Positions 17,827 through 26,654 of a DNA stretch of 64,000 bases are shown here, in pieces. The position numbers and the translations under genes were made by a program. The stretch is from an uncultured Aquimarina sp. Lineage in GTDB: Bacteria > Bacteroidota > Bacteroidia > Flavobacteriales > Flavobacteriaceae. The notes below the pieces were generated by a model. It ran no database searches. It was not told where the DNA came from and was given only the letters and a program-made list of their open reading frames with translations. Position 1 is the first letter of the stretch. Every line of letters starts with the position of its first letter. The stretch covers positions 62,001 through 126,000 of the forward strand of contig CANMTP010000004.1 in NCBI GenBank assembly GCA_947500845.1, written 5' to 3'.

Positions 17827-18402
17827 ATGAAAAATTTTATAGGATTAATGATGATTATCCTTTTAGTAAGTAGTTGTGACGTTCAACAAAAAAAAGAAGC
17901 TAAGTTACCCGAGGTTGAAGTAGATATTGACACAGAAGCGGGCCAACTCCCAACGTTTGATGTAGACTGGGCAGACGTAAATGTAGGCACCAGAACTAAA
18001 ATGGTAAAAATACCAAAGGTGGTTGTAGTTATGGAAGAAGAAGAAATTGAAGTTCCTTACATAGATGTGGATATGCCAAATTCCGGAGAAAAAGAGGAAT
18101 TGACCTTAACCGTAGAAGCAGAAGTAGAAAATAAAGAGCATTCTATAGATATTAAGGAGATCATTGCTACGAGTAACAAATTATATGTTATTTCAGAATT
18201 AAAAGAGTTAGATCAAGACTTAGGAGATAAAAAGTTAAGAGTATCGGATCGCGTGATACTAAATGCTCCAGATCTTAATGTAAAACATATTATCATGGGC
18301 GAAAAACCAAATCGTGTTTTTAACGACCAATATAAATATGTAACCGATATCAATGCTTTCAAATCAGGATTAAAAAATTCTAAGGTGATTTTCACCAAAT
18401 AA
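17827..18402 (+). CDS. Acidic lipoprotein of unknown function
   Basis: The 191-aa protein has a lipoprotein signal peptide with the lipobox LVSSC (Cys about residue 17). The mature part is rich in Asp, Glu and Val, with repeated alternating valine/acidic runs (VEVDIDTE, KVVVVMEEEEIEVPYIDVDM) followed by a small folded C-terminal region. I do not recognise a family. It is divergent from the rhodopsin gene and ended by a clear terminator, so it forms its own transcript. The acidic runs could bind cations, but that is speculation. Confidence 0.8.
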   Translation: MKNFIGLMMIILLVSSCDVQQKKEAKLPEVEVDIDTEAGQLPTFDVDWADVNVGTRTKMVKIPKVVVVMEEEEIEVPYIDVDMPNSGEKEELTLTVEAEVENKEHSIDIKEIIATSNKLYVISELKELDQDLGDKKLRVSDRVILNAPDLNVKHIIMGEKPNRVFNDQYKYVTDINAFKSGLKNSKVIFTK

Positions 18403-18440
18403 TATATCTAATTTCCAGATAGATATGGTTAGTTATCCAA

Positions 18441-18475
18441 AAATGGTCTCTTTACAAATTGTGATGAGACCATTT
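18441..18475 (+). terminator. Rho-independent terminator after the lipoprotein gene
   Basis: Arms AAATGGTCTC (18441-18450) and GAGACCATTT (18466-18475) flank a 15-nt loop and are followed by TT and an AT-rich tail, 38 bp after the stop at 18402. Confidence 0.8.
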
Positions 18476-18495
18476 TTAATTTAAAACTTAATGTG

Positions 18496-18930
18496 ATGAA
18501 TATATTTGAAGCCTTACGAAGCGATCATGATCTACAAAGATCGTTATTAGATGATCTTGTAAACACTTCTGGTGACACAGAGAAGAGAGATCAAACTTTT
18601 GAAGAACTTAAAAAAGAATTGGCCATCCATGCAGATGCCGAAGAAAGACATTTTTATGTACCTCTTATCGACAGCGATAAAACACAAGAAAAAGCAAGGC
18701 ATAGTATTGCAGAACATCATGAAATTGATGAACTTATTGAAGAATTAGAAGATACAGAATATTCCTCGTCGTCTTGGTTAAAAATAGCCAAACAACTTAA
18801 AGAAAAAGTCGAGCATCATCTTGATGAAGAAGAACACGAAGTCTTTCAAATGGCTGGCAAGGTTTTATCTGAAAAACAAAAAAGTAATTTAGCCAAGGAC
18901 TATTCTTCGCATATGGAGAATAACAGATAA
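18496..18930 (+). CDS. Hemerythrin domain-containing protein
   Basis: The 144-aa helical protein carries hemerythrin-type iron ligands: the SDH near the N-terminus, HADAEERHFYVPL in the second helix, AEHHEIDE in the third and VEHHLDEEEHEVF in the fourth. A di-iron site that binds O2 or senses redox state is the family expectation. ATG at 18496 is chosen over the GTG three bases upstream. It heads an operon with topoisomerase IB (19 bp later), MscS and a membrane protein. Confidence 0.9.
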   Translation: MNIFEALRSDHDLQRSLLDDLVNTSGDTEKRDQTFEELKKELAIHADAEERHFYVPLIDSDKTQEKARHSIAEHHEIDELIEELEDTEYSSSSWLKIAKQLKEKVEHHLDEEEHEVFQMAGKVLSEKQKSNLAKDYSSHMENNR

Positions 18931-18949
18931 TTGATAGCCGCCACATCAC

Positions 18950-20047
18950 ATGAATTCAAATTTAAAAAATCCAAAATTTCTGACTCAGATCCTCACAGCA
19001 CCTGAAACTGTGATTGATCAACTAGATTTGATATATGTAAATGACGATAAATTAAATATCACCAGACATAAACACAAAAAAGGATTTCAATACTTATTAA
19101 ATGGCAGGCCCTTATCTAAAAAAAAAGATATCAAAAGGATTGATGGTTTGGTCATTCCCCCAGCCTGGAACGGTGTAAGAATTGCCTGTTTAGAAAATGG
19201 TCACTTGCAAGCTATTGGCAGGGACCTAAAAAATCGTAAGCAATACCGATATCATCCCTTGTGGAATGCCATTCGTAATCAGACTAAGTTTTACAAAATG
19301 ACAGCTTTTGGCAAACAACTTCCTAAAATACGAAAACAGGTAGATAAAGATCTTGAACAATCAGGTTGGCCCAAAACTAAAGTGTTGGCACTTATTATAC
19401 GATTAATGGAAGAAACCCATATTCGTATAGGTAATGAGCAATATGCAAAGCGTAATAAAACGTATGGCCTATCAACTATGCGAACACGGCATGTAAATAT
19501 AGAAAAGGATAAATTAAAATTTGAATTTGTAGGTAAACGAGGAAAAAAACATTCGGTCACCTTACGAAACAAAAAATTGATTCGCCTTGTAAATCGATGC
19601 GAAGAAATACCAGGCTGGGAATTATTTCAATACTACGATAGTGATGGAATCAAACAAAGTGTAGAAAGTAGTATGGTTAACGACTATGTACATCAAATAT
19701 GTGGAGACCTTTTTACTGCAAAAGATTTTAGAACCTGGGCGGCAACAACAATTTTTTTCGAAACGCTGTTAGATTTCGGTATAGCCAATTCCAAAAAAGA
19801 AGTGCAGAAAAATATACTAAAAGCCTATGATGCAGCCGCTAATGGTCTGGGCAATACCCGAAATGTATGTAGAAAATATTATGTACATCCTGCCGTGGTA
19901 GCTGCTTATGAAGATGGTTCTATCAAAAAATCTTTTGATGAGACAGATCAAAATTATGAAACCGAAGAATACTTTTCATCCTCAGAATATGCTGTCATAA
20001 AATTATTAGAAAATTATACTCCAACCTTCTTGAAAAATGTTGGATAA
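18950..20047 (+). CDS. DNA topoisomerase IB (poxvirus/eukaryotic type)
   Basis: The 365-aa protein matches bacterial type IB topoisomerases. It has the N-terminal domain (IDGLVIPPAWNGVRIACLENG), the catalytic Arg in EETHIRIGNEQYAK, the lysine hairpin (FVGKRGKKHSV), the second Arg in AKDFRTWAAT, and the nucleophile in CRKYYVHPAV (Y311, the Tyr next to VHP). It relaxes supercoils through a 3'-phosphotyrosine nick. Bacterial copies are sporadic and often near stress genes, as here between hemerythrin and MscS. Confidence 0.94.
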   Translation: MNSNLKNPKFLTQILTAPETVIDQLDLIYVNDDKLNITRHKHKKGFQYLLNGRPLSKKKDIKRIDGLVIPPAWNGVRIACLENGHLQAIGRDLKNRKQYRYHPLWNAIRNQTKFYKMTAFGKQLPKIRKQVDKDLEQSGWPKTKVLALIIRLMEETHIRIGNEQYAKRNKTYGLSTMRTRHVNIEKDKLKFEFVGKRGKKHSVTLRNKKLIRLVNRCEEIPGWELFQYYDSDGIKQSVESSMVNDYVHQICGDLFTAKDFRTWAATTIFFETLLDFGIANSKKEVQKNILKAYDAAANGLGNTRNVCRKYYVHPAVVAAYEDGSIKKSFDETDQNYETEEYFSSSEYAVIKLLENYTPTFLKNVG

Positions 20048-20061
20048 TTAAAATCAAGATA

Positions 20062-20976
20062 ATGAATGATAAACTAATTGATGCATGGAATAAAATGCAG
20101 GAAAAACTGGAGTCGTGGCTAGACTCTATTGTGGTAAACCTACCTAACATACTGATCGCTATTTTGGTATTCATTGCAGCGCTGATCGCTTCAAAATATA
20201 TTAGCAAAATAGCAAGAAAAATACTTGATAAAAGTCGCTTACAGCCATCAATGAAAAATTTGATCTCTAAATTTATTTCTATTGCTGTAGTTATTTTAGG
20301 ATTGTTTCTCATTTTAGGAATCTTAAATCTCGATAAGGCTTTAAACACTATTCTCGCAGGTGCCGGAGTTGCTGGTTTAGCAGTAGGTTTAGCGTTACAA
20401 GGTGCATTGGCTAATACTTACTCTGGTATTATTTTATCGTACATCAAGCATATTAAGTTTGGAGATTGGATAAAAACTAATGATTATGAAGGGGAAGTCA
20501 TCGATATTGACCTAAGAGCTGTAACCATCAAACAGGTAGACAACAATCTTGTTTATATACCCAATAAATTAGTCGTAGATAATCCTATAAAGAACTATTC
20601 TACAACGGCACAATCCAGAGTAATCTTGGAGTGTGGGGTGGGATATGAATCTGATTTAAGGTTTGTTAAAAACCTAACTATTGAAACCATTGTAAACAAT
20701 TTTAAAGCCGTAGAAAATAAAGAAGACGTATTATTTTTGTGGAGAGAATTTGGGGATAGCTCTATTAACTATGAGCTACGGTTTTGGATCAATTCTACCT
20801 CTGCTCTCGAAGTTGCAAAAGCTCAAAGTGAGACAATGATGCTTATTAAAGAGGTATATGATGAAAATGATATTAATATACCGTTCCCGATACGAACGTT
20901 AGATTTTCCTGATAACTTTAGCCTAATCAAAAATGATAACGAAAATCAGGGAGATAATAAGGACATAAATGATTAA
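20062..20976 (+). CDS. MscS-family mechanosensitive channel (second copy)
   Basis: The 304-aa protein has N-terminal membrane segments, the Gly/Ala-rich pore helix (AGAGVAGLAVGLALQGALAN) and the beta domain (KFGDWIKTNDYEGEVIDIDLR). It ends in an acidic Asn/Asp-rich tail. It differs clearly from the MscS protein at 5194-6105, so the two are distinct paralogues. It starts 14 bp after topoisomerase IB and its end overlaps the next start by 8 bp. Confidence 0.93.
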   Translation: MNDKLIDAWNKMQEKLESWLDSIVVNLPNILIAILVFIAALIASKYISKIARKILDKSRLQPSMKNLISKFISIAVVILGLFLILGILNLDKALNTILAGAGVAGLAVGLALQGALANTYSGIILSYIKHIKFGDWIKTNDYEGEVIDIDLRAVTIKQVDNNLVYIPNKLVVDNPIKNYSTTAQSRVILECGVGYESDLRFVKNLTIETIVNNFKAVENKEDVLFLWREFGDSSINYELRFWINSTSALEVAKAQSETMMLIKEVYDENDINIPFPIRTLDFPDNFSLIKNDNENQGDNKDIND

Positions 20977-21514
20977 ATTAACAACCTATAATAAACGAGC
21001 ACTTTTTGGTGGAATTATAGCTGCACTAATTACGGGTGGTGGAGCTTTTTTACTGGGTAGCTTGAGTGGTTATGAAGCCAAATCTTTAATAACCTCATCC
21101 TTACCCGGAATAAACACTCTGTGTAATACCATAGTGTTAGCTTCAGCAACTATTCTTGCATTATTATTAACATTGTTAAGCGTAAGTTCGGGAACAAAAT
21201 CCAGATTAAAGGATGAACATTATAAACATGTACTCATTATAGCAAAAATAGACACTATTGTTTTTGTGGTTGCTATGGTGGTATTTCAGGTTTTCAATAT
21301 TCCAATTACAGAAGCAGAAAATGTACCTAACTCATGGTATTCAATTATTTATTATGTAAGTCTATTGCTCTCTGCAATACTTAGTGGTGCGCTCATAAGT
21401 GTTGTATTAATGCTTTACAATGCAGTAACTAGCATCATAAAAATTATCGGGTTGGAAATATCTGATCACCCATTAATTTATGAAGATGAATCAGAAACTA
21501 ATAATAAAAGTTAA
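20969..21514 (+). CDS. Four-helix membrane protein, unknown family
   Basis: The 181-aa protein has four predicted membrane segments (residues about 12-32, 48-70, 88-110, 125-155) and an acidic C-terminal tail. Its start overlaps the end of the MscS gene by 8 bp, indicating translational coupling. I do not recognise the family. It may be an accessory to that channel, which is inference from coupling alone. Confidence 0.75.
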   Translation: MIKLTTYNKRALFGGIIAALITGGGAFLLGSLSGYEAKSLITSSLPGINTLCNTIVLASATILALLLTLLSVSSGTKSRLKDEHYKHVLIIAKIDTIVFVVAMVVFQVFNIPITEAENVPNSWYSIIYYVSLLLSAILSGALISVVLMLYNAVTSIIKIIGLEISDHPLIYEDESETNNKS

Positions 21515-21520
21515 ACGAGC

Positions 21521-21661
21521 TTAGGTTTTTGAACGCGACGAACTTTTTCTATTTTTTACATATTTATAACCTAAATAAACGAATTGCGCCCCTACAAATA
21601 AGAGCTTATACTTTCTACTTTTTACTAATGCTGATGCAATTCCAAATAATGAAGATTTCAT
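21521..21661 (-). CDS. Small basic protein, 46 aa
   Basis: A complete frame from ATG at 21661 to TAA at 21521-21523 encodes a basic peptide with a moderately hydrophobic core (YKLLFVGAQFVYLGYKYV) flanked by Lys/Arg-rich ends. Codon use is ordinary for the window and it reads more like protein than the opposite-strand frame 21529-21723, which begins at TTG and lacks pattern. It converges on the preceding membrane gene with 6 bp between stops. It probably touches the membrane; family unknown. Confidence 0.55.
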   Translation of the reverse strand: MKSSLFGIASALVKSRKYKLLFVGAQFVYLGYKYVKNRKSSSRSKT

Positions 21662-21803
21662 TTTTAGTTTTAAAGTTAGAAAACATAAGAAACTGGTTTA
21701 GACTTAAAAAAAATTATTATTAATGCAATCCGTATCTGATTATGACATCATTAGTATTATCTATGTACTGAAACTAAATACACAATAACTTATATAAACT
21801 TAG

Positions 21804-22835
21804 ATGAAAAACATTAGTCCAACCATCATACGGCAGATATTTATACTACTTCTGATTTTATTAATTGGGGGTCTCATATTTCGAGAAATTCTTCCTTATC
21901 TCTCTGGTATATTAGGTGCGATTACAATTTATGTCATTTTACGTAAAGTGATGGTTAAATTGGTGCGCAAAGGATGGCATCCTGATCTCGCGGCATTTAC
22001 TTTACTCATAGGTTCTTTTGTAGGTATACTTATGCCGGTTATCGGGCTCATTTTGATGTTAAGTAATAAAATTGGAGACGTTACGCGAAATTCAGAAAAA
22101 GTTGTTTTAGCTATCAAAGGGCGATTGGATAAATGGGAGAATCAGCTTGGTTATGATCTCAGTTCTCAAATAGATCCAGATGGCGTCTCTTCGTGGATCA
22201 CAGACAATCTACAAAGTTTTGCCGGAGGTACTTTTAATGTTTTTATATCTATTGGAATAATGTACTTCTTACTTTACTACATGTTTACTAACCGCAAAAA
22301 ATTACGAGAGTCTTTATTCGAATATATTCCTATAAATGAAGATAATCTTCGAATTATTGGTGACGAAAGTCAAAAAATGGTGCGCTCTAATGCTGTTGGG
22401 ATTCCGTTGGTAGCAATCATCCAAGGAATTGTATCCTTAATTGGATTTTTGATTTTTGGCATAGAGGATTCTCTTTTCTGGTTTGTTATCGTGGTTGTAG
22501 GCTCTATGATTCCTTTTATAGGTACTTTAATTGCTTTTTTGCCGATATTTATAATTTCGCTGTCTTCGGGACATACCATACAAGCTTGGGGAATATTAAT
22601 TTATGGTTTGGTTATCGTTGGATCTTCAGACAACCTAGTTCGTTTATATGTTTTAAAAAGGTTGGATAACGTACATCCTATCATAACGCTTATTGGTGTT
22701 ATCGTTGGCGTTCCACTATTTGGGTTTATTGGTTTGATTTTCGGACCATTGCTTATAAGTCTATTTCTTATTGTCGTTCAAATTTATAAATCAGAATATG
22801 GTAAATCCGTTGAAAAAGGTGAAGAACATTTATAA
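21804..22835 (+). CDS. AI-2E family transporter
   Basis: The 343-aa protein has about eight membrane segments and the family pattern: RQIFILLLILLIGGLIFREILPYLSG-type N-terminus, an internal soluble loop, and the C-terminal glycine-rich helices VGVPLFGFIGLIFGPLLISLF. The group includes autoinducer-2 exporters and Na+/H+ antiporters such as UPF0118 members. Substrate is unknown. It is a single gene on its own. Confidence 0.88.
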   Translation: MKNISPTIIRQIFILLLILLIGGLIFREILPYLSGILGAITIYVILRKVMVKLVRKGWHPDLAAFTLLIGSFVGILMPVIGLILMLSNKIGDVTRNSEKVVLAIKGRLDKWENQLGYDLSSQIDPDGVSSWITDNLQSFAGGTFNVFISIGIMYFLLYYMFTNRKKLRESLFEYIPINEDNLRIIGDESQKMVRSNAVGIPLVAIIQGIVSLIGFLIFGIEDSLFWFVIVVVGSMIPFIGTLIAFLPIFIISLSSGHTIQAWGILIYGLVIVGSSDNLVRLYVLKRLDNVHPIITLIGVIVGVPLFGFIGLIFGPLLISLFLIVVQIYKSEYGKSVEKGEEHL

Positions 22836-22877
22836 TCTTCAAACTTTATTAAGTCATCGTTTTGAACCTTGGTATCA

Positions 22878-23247
22878 ATAAAACTTACACCTTCATTCCT
22901 ATTATTCTTAATTCTCATTTCTACTGCTTTCAGTTGTCAAGCTTTCGCTCAAAATTTGACTCCAGATGCAGTAAAATAATCCTTTAACAATAAATATCCT
23001 AATGAAAATGATTCAGATTGGCATAACGACAAGAATGGATGTGATGAAGCTCATTTCAAAATAAATGGAGAATTTTATCGTGAAGGGTAATAGAGAATTT
23101 TATAAAAGATTTTAATAATTATAAAATAATTGAGATAGAAGAAATGGACCACTATCTTAAAAGAAGGTTTTATGATGTCGAATTTAAAATAAATACAAAG
23201 AAAAGGACGTAGAATTGAATAATGATGGCCAAATAATCAATTATTGA
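22878..23247 (+). pseudogene. Decayed PepSY-like secreted protein gene
   Basis: A signal peptide is readable from ATA at 22878, probably a mutated ATG: IKLTPSFLLFLILISTAFS then CQAFAQ. It continues as NLTPDAVK, a TAA, then SFNNKYPNENDSDWHNDKN and HFKINGEFYREG, then TAA. A frame change near 23085 brings back IENFIKDFNNYKIIEIEEMD, FYDVEFKIN, and after another frameshift KKDVELNNDGQIINY and a stop at 23247. This is the two-repeat PepSY-like (BLIP-like) fold common in Bacteroidota. At least two stops, one or two frameshifts and a lost start show it is dead. Confidence 0.7.
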
Positions 23248-23432
23248 ATCAAAAAAACTATTTCTTAAGTAACACTTTCTTAATTTTCGTATAAGGCTAC
23301 ATATTTCGTGATAAAGCACAAGTTACCTAGATTATCTATATATTTTTAACGTATTAATTATAGAAATTAATGTTGTTTTTCAAGTACCTCTTTACTTTTA
23401 AACAACCTAAAGCTAATTTAAACATTAAAATC

Positions 23433-23585
23433 ATGAGAGATCTTATCTGGGTATTGGTAGTAATTTTATTAATTGGATGGGTACTAGGGTATTTTGTTTT
23501 TCCATTAGGTAACTTAATACATATATTGTTAGTAGTTGCTGTTATAGCCATTATTTATAGACTTGCTACTGGAAAAAAAGTATAA
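23433..23585 (+). CDS. lmo0937-family small membrane protein
   Basis: The 50-aa protein has two hydrophobic segments separated by a short FPLGNLIH turn, matching the small stress-associated lmo0937/DUF5670-type membrane proteins. ATG at 23433 gives the usual length; the longer frame from 23370 adds a non-family leader. No biochemical role is known. Confidence 0.8.
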   Translation: MRDLIWVLVVILLIGWVLGYFVFPLGNLIHILLVVAVIAIIYRLATGKKV

Positions 23586-23599
23586 AATCTGATACCAAG

Positions 23600-23681
23600 A
23601 AACCTGGAACGAATATTTTTTTGATCTGTGATTCCCTGGTAGATCAGAAAAGTTTGATATTTTCAGTATCGTTCCAGATTT
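23600..23681. repeat. Nested inverted repeat between the small membrane gene and the dikinase-like gene
   Basis: Outer 13-nt arms at 23600-23612 and 23669-23681 (core CTGGAACGA/TCGTTCCAG, one mismatch) enclose an inner hairpin TGATCT/AGATCA (23632-23637, 23640s). It follows the stop at 23585 by 14 bp and precedes the start at 23745 by 63 bp. It may be a terminator or a leader structure. Confidence 0.5.
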
Positions 23682-23744
23682 CTAAATTATTTTTCCTTAT
23701 TGATTATTACAACTACCTCCTGTTTACTTGTAAACCATACCGTC

Positions 23745-26651
23745 ATGTCTAAATACTGCCTTCCTTTAATAATCTTAATAATTACAGCGATTTCTCTACA
23801 AGGACAAGAAATACCTATATCTGAAATTAAAAAACAGATCTCCAAATATAAAGTTGACAGAAGAGGGCCTTATTACAGAATAAAATGGTTTTGCAAAGAC
23901 GGATCCATAAGAGAACCTAGAGATCCTTGCCCAGATTCGATTGGTGGTGGCATCCAACACGCAAGTTACAAGACAGAAGTTAAAGAATTAGCAAAGAAAC
24001 ATCATATTTTCTTTGGAGAAATCCTCGCTCATGCAGATAAAGATGAGTTTTGGGATAAAAAGAACAATCAAAATCGATTAAAACAATATCAACTCGGTAA
24101 ATATTTATCCAGCGTAGATGACGGTTGGATTTTAAGAAAAGGGCAATATTACAGAGGCGCAGTACAATCAGAAGATGAAGAAGAATGGGGCGTAGATTTT
24201 TACCAATGGTTACTTAAAGATAACACGCATCTAGAAAAACATTATTTTCTAATCAGACAATCTCTCAGAGATATTCCTCACGATGGCGATAATAATCTGG
24301 CGCAACAAATGCGAAGTCAATCCAAAATTATTGCAGAAGAATTCCCTGATTTTATGGAGGCAAGAATCAAAATTCATGGAAAGCCTGATAAAACAGATAT
24401 ACAACTTGTTACTAATTTCCTACAAGAATATGACAGTGAATTATCTAGTAAATTAAAGAAAGATTTTAAAGAGCTTAATCAAACATTACAAAAGTTTTAT
24501 GCACCAATTGATGCTGAAGAACTAAAAAAGCAGGTTTCCAAAATCTCAGACGGCAAAATCAAAAAACAACTTCTCTCTTTTCTGAATGAATACGACGAAA
24601 ATGTTTCTGATGCTATGAGTGTTCAAAAAATTGCTGAAGTACTATGTAATATTAGAGAAAATATTACTCTTAACACTACTGGAAACGATCGCCTTTTGAT
24701 ACTTGATCTTTCTAACGAATTGGAAAATATCCTATTAAGAAGAACACAAGAATGGAAGCCCCGGTCTTTGAAAGAATTACTGCAAAAAATATATGCTCTT
24801 GGTTATGCCGCCTCTGGAACCGGAATGATTGAACTTTGGGAGTGGCAAAAGGTACAACCTACTTTACAATCCTATTTATCAAAAGACGAGTTAACTATTA
24901 ATGAGCTTAATGATTTTTTAACCGCAGCACGAAGTGTTGTAGAGTGGAGCGCAGCTATGGTAAAAGCAAATTACCAAAATGTGGTAGACACCTACACTCT
25001 TTTTGAGCCGAAGGCATATGGATTTATTGATGATAGAATCAGATCCTCAGTTGCATTAGATTTAGGCGAGAGCGTAAGTAGTTTAGGATCATTTTTGGCT
25101 AAAGAATCTTCATTGATCAATGACGTTATGCAACTGGATAATCAAAGCACGATTAGGGGTCTTAATCCCGGATATGCCTTTGGTGAACTTGTAGTAGTTG
25201 AAGGTTCTTCAGAAGATATTGAAGTCGATACTGAAAAAATTTACATTTTTCAAAAACCTCCTTCCGATCTTAAACCCGTAGCCGGAATTATGACCGTTTC
25301 TGAAGGTAATTTAGTTTCACACGTGCAACTATTGGCTCGAAATTTAGGTATTCCGAATGCAGCACTTTCAGATAAGAATCTAAAGGCTCTTTTAAAATAT
25401 AATGGGGAAAAAGTATTTTATGCCGTTTCAGACAAAGGAAATGTAATCCTAAAGATTGAAAAGGATATGACCATAGAGGAACGCGCTCTGTTTAGTGAAG
25501 AAATAAGAAACGACATTAAGATTACCGTACCTACAGATCAAATACAATTAGATCAAACCAACATTCTTGACATGGCAGAAATTGATGCAGATGATTCTGG
25601 AAAACTTTGTGGCCCCAAAGCTGCAAATTTAGGTCAGTTGAAGGCTATGTTTCCTGATCATGTTGTCGAAGGTCTAGTAATACCCTTTGGCATTTTTAGA
25701 GAGCATATGGATCAGAAAATGCCGAATTCCTCAATATCCTATTGGAACTTCTTAAGTAGCACTTTTGCAGAAGCAGAAAAAATGCGAACAAACAAAATTT
25801 CACGTATCGAAATAGAAAAGTTTCAACTTGAAAAACTTAAAGTCCTTTATGATGCTATTAAACAAATAAATCTAAAAGATGAGTTCGTATCTCAATTGAG
25901 AATCAAATTCAAAAATATATTTGGTTCCTCTATTGGGAATGTTACTGTATTTCTTAGAAGTGACACCAATATGGAGGATTTAGAAGAATTTACCGGTGCT
26001 GGACTGAATCTCACATTATTTAATATTCTATCTGAAGACAAAATAATTCAAGGGATTAAAGATGTATGGGCATCGCCATACACTGAACGAAGTTTTAAAT
26101 GGAGACAGCAATATTTATTAAATCCGGAAAGTGTTTTTCCTTCTATACTAATTATCCCAAGCGTTGATGTTGACTATTCTGGAGTACTTATCACTAAAGG
26201 TATTAATGTAGGGAATGAAAATGACCTTACTGTCGCTTTTAGTCGTGGTGCAGGAGGTGCGGTTGATGGTCAATCTGCTGAAACTAGATTGATAACCCCT
26301 TCTTCAAATAGATTATTAGCGCCAGCTAGACAGCCAGATTTTATGCGACTCCCTGATCACGGAGGAACATCTGAAAACACGACGACTTTCGAAAAACCTA
26401 TACTTAATTCTAAAAATATTGAAGACATACGCCGGATGGCAGATTCTATTCGAGAAACTTTAGCTAAAATAACAGATTCTAAATACAAAGGAGCTTACGA
26501 CGTCGAGTTAGGTTTTAAAGATGATAAGTTATGGCTTTTTCAAATCAGACCTTTTGTAGAAAACAAAAAAGCCAAAAGCTCTTCATACTTATCATCCATC
26601 ACGCCTACTATTGATTACAATAAAAAAATTATGCTCACAGCTAAATTATAA
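23745..26651 (+). CDS. Secreted dikinase-like protein: phosphohistidine domain plus PPDK-type ATP-binding domain
   Basis: The 968-aa protein begins with a signal peptide (MSKYCLPLIILIITAISLQG, cleavage before QE). A long helical region follows, then a swivelling phosphohistidine domain (about 465-575) with H526 in LVSHVQLLARNLGIPNA. The C-terminal part is a PPDK_N ATP-binding domain (about 600-950) with GPKAANLGQL, FLRSDTNMEDLEEFTGAG, DVWASPYTERSF and a final DKLWLFQIRPF. Histidine domain before ATP domain is the order in glucan water dikinases, opposite to PEP synthase. No PEP/pyruvate barrel or starch-binding domain is visible. A dikinase-like enzyme exported from the cytosol is unexpected because ATP is scarce there. 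ATG at 23745 gives the signal peptide; TTG at 23700 is less likely. The serine hydrolase gene follows after 3 bp. Confidence 0.85.
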   Translation: MSKYCLPLIILIITAISLQGQEIPISEIKKQISKYKVDRRGPYYRIKWFCKDGSIREPRDPCPDSIGGGIQHASYKTEVKELAKKHHIFFGEILAHADKDEFWDKKNNQNRLKQYQLGKYLSSVDDGWILRKGQYYRGAVQSEDEEEWGVDFYQWLLKDNTHLEKHYFLIRQSLRDIPHDGDNNLAQQMRSQSKIIAEEFPDFMEARIKIHGKPDKTDIQLVTNFLQEYDSELSSKLKKDFKELNQTLQKFYAPIDAEELKKQVSKISDGKIKKQLLSFLNEYDENVSDAMSVQKIAEVLCNIRENITLNTTGNDRLLILDLSNELENILLRRTQEWKPRSLKELLQKIYALGYAASGTGMIELWEWQKVQPTLQSYLSKDELTINELNDFLTAARSVVEWSAAMVKANYQNVVDTYTLFEPKAYGFIDDRIRSSVALDLGESVSSLGSFLAKESSLINDVMQLDNQSTIRGLNPGYAFGELVVVEGSSEDIEVDTEKIYIFQKPPSDLKPVAGIMTVSEGNLVSHVQLLARNLGIPNAALSDKNLKALLKYNGEKVFYAVSDKGNVILKIEKDMTIEERALFSEEIRNDIKITVPTDQIQLDQTNILDMAEIDADDSGKLCGPKAANLGQLKAMFPDHVVEGLVIPFGIFREHMDQKMPNSSISYWNFLSSTFAEAEKMRTNKISRIEIEKFQLEKLKVLYDAIKQINLKDEFVSQLRIKFKNIFGSSIGNVTVFLRSDTNMEDLEEFTGAGLNLTLFNILSEDKIIQGIKDVWASPYTERSFKWRQQYLLNPESVFPSILIIPSVDVDYSGVLITKGINVGNENDLTVAFSRGAGGAVDGQSAETRLITPSSNRLLAPARQPDFMRLPDHGGTSENTTTFEKPILNSKNIEDIRRMADSIRETLAKITDSKYKGAYDVELGFKDDKLWLFQIRPFVENKKAKSSSYLSSITPTIDYNKKIMLTAKL

Positions 26652-26654
26652 GTT

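Noticed and set aside
21529..21723. Plus-strand reading frame of 64 codons
   Set aside because: It starts at TTG, has no protein-like pattern and overlaps a better minus-strand frame.
17600..21735. GCAATCCGTAT at 17600-17610 and 21725-21735 as a shared operator
   Set aside because: Matches of 11 nt are expected by chance in a window of this size and the distances to genes differ.
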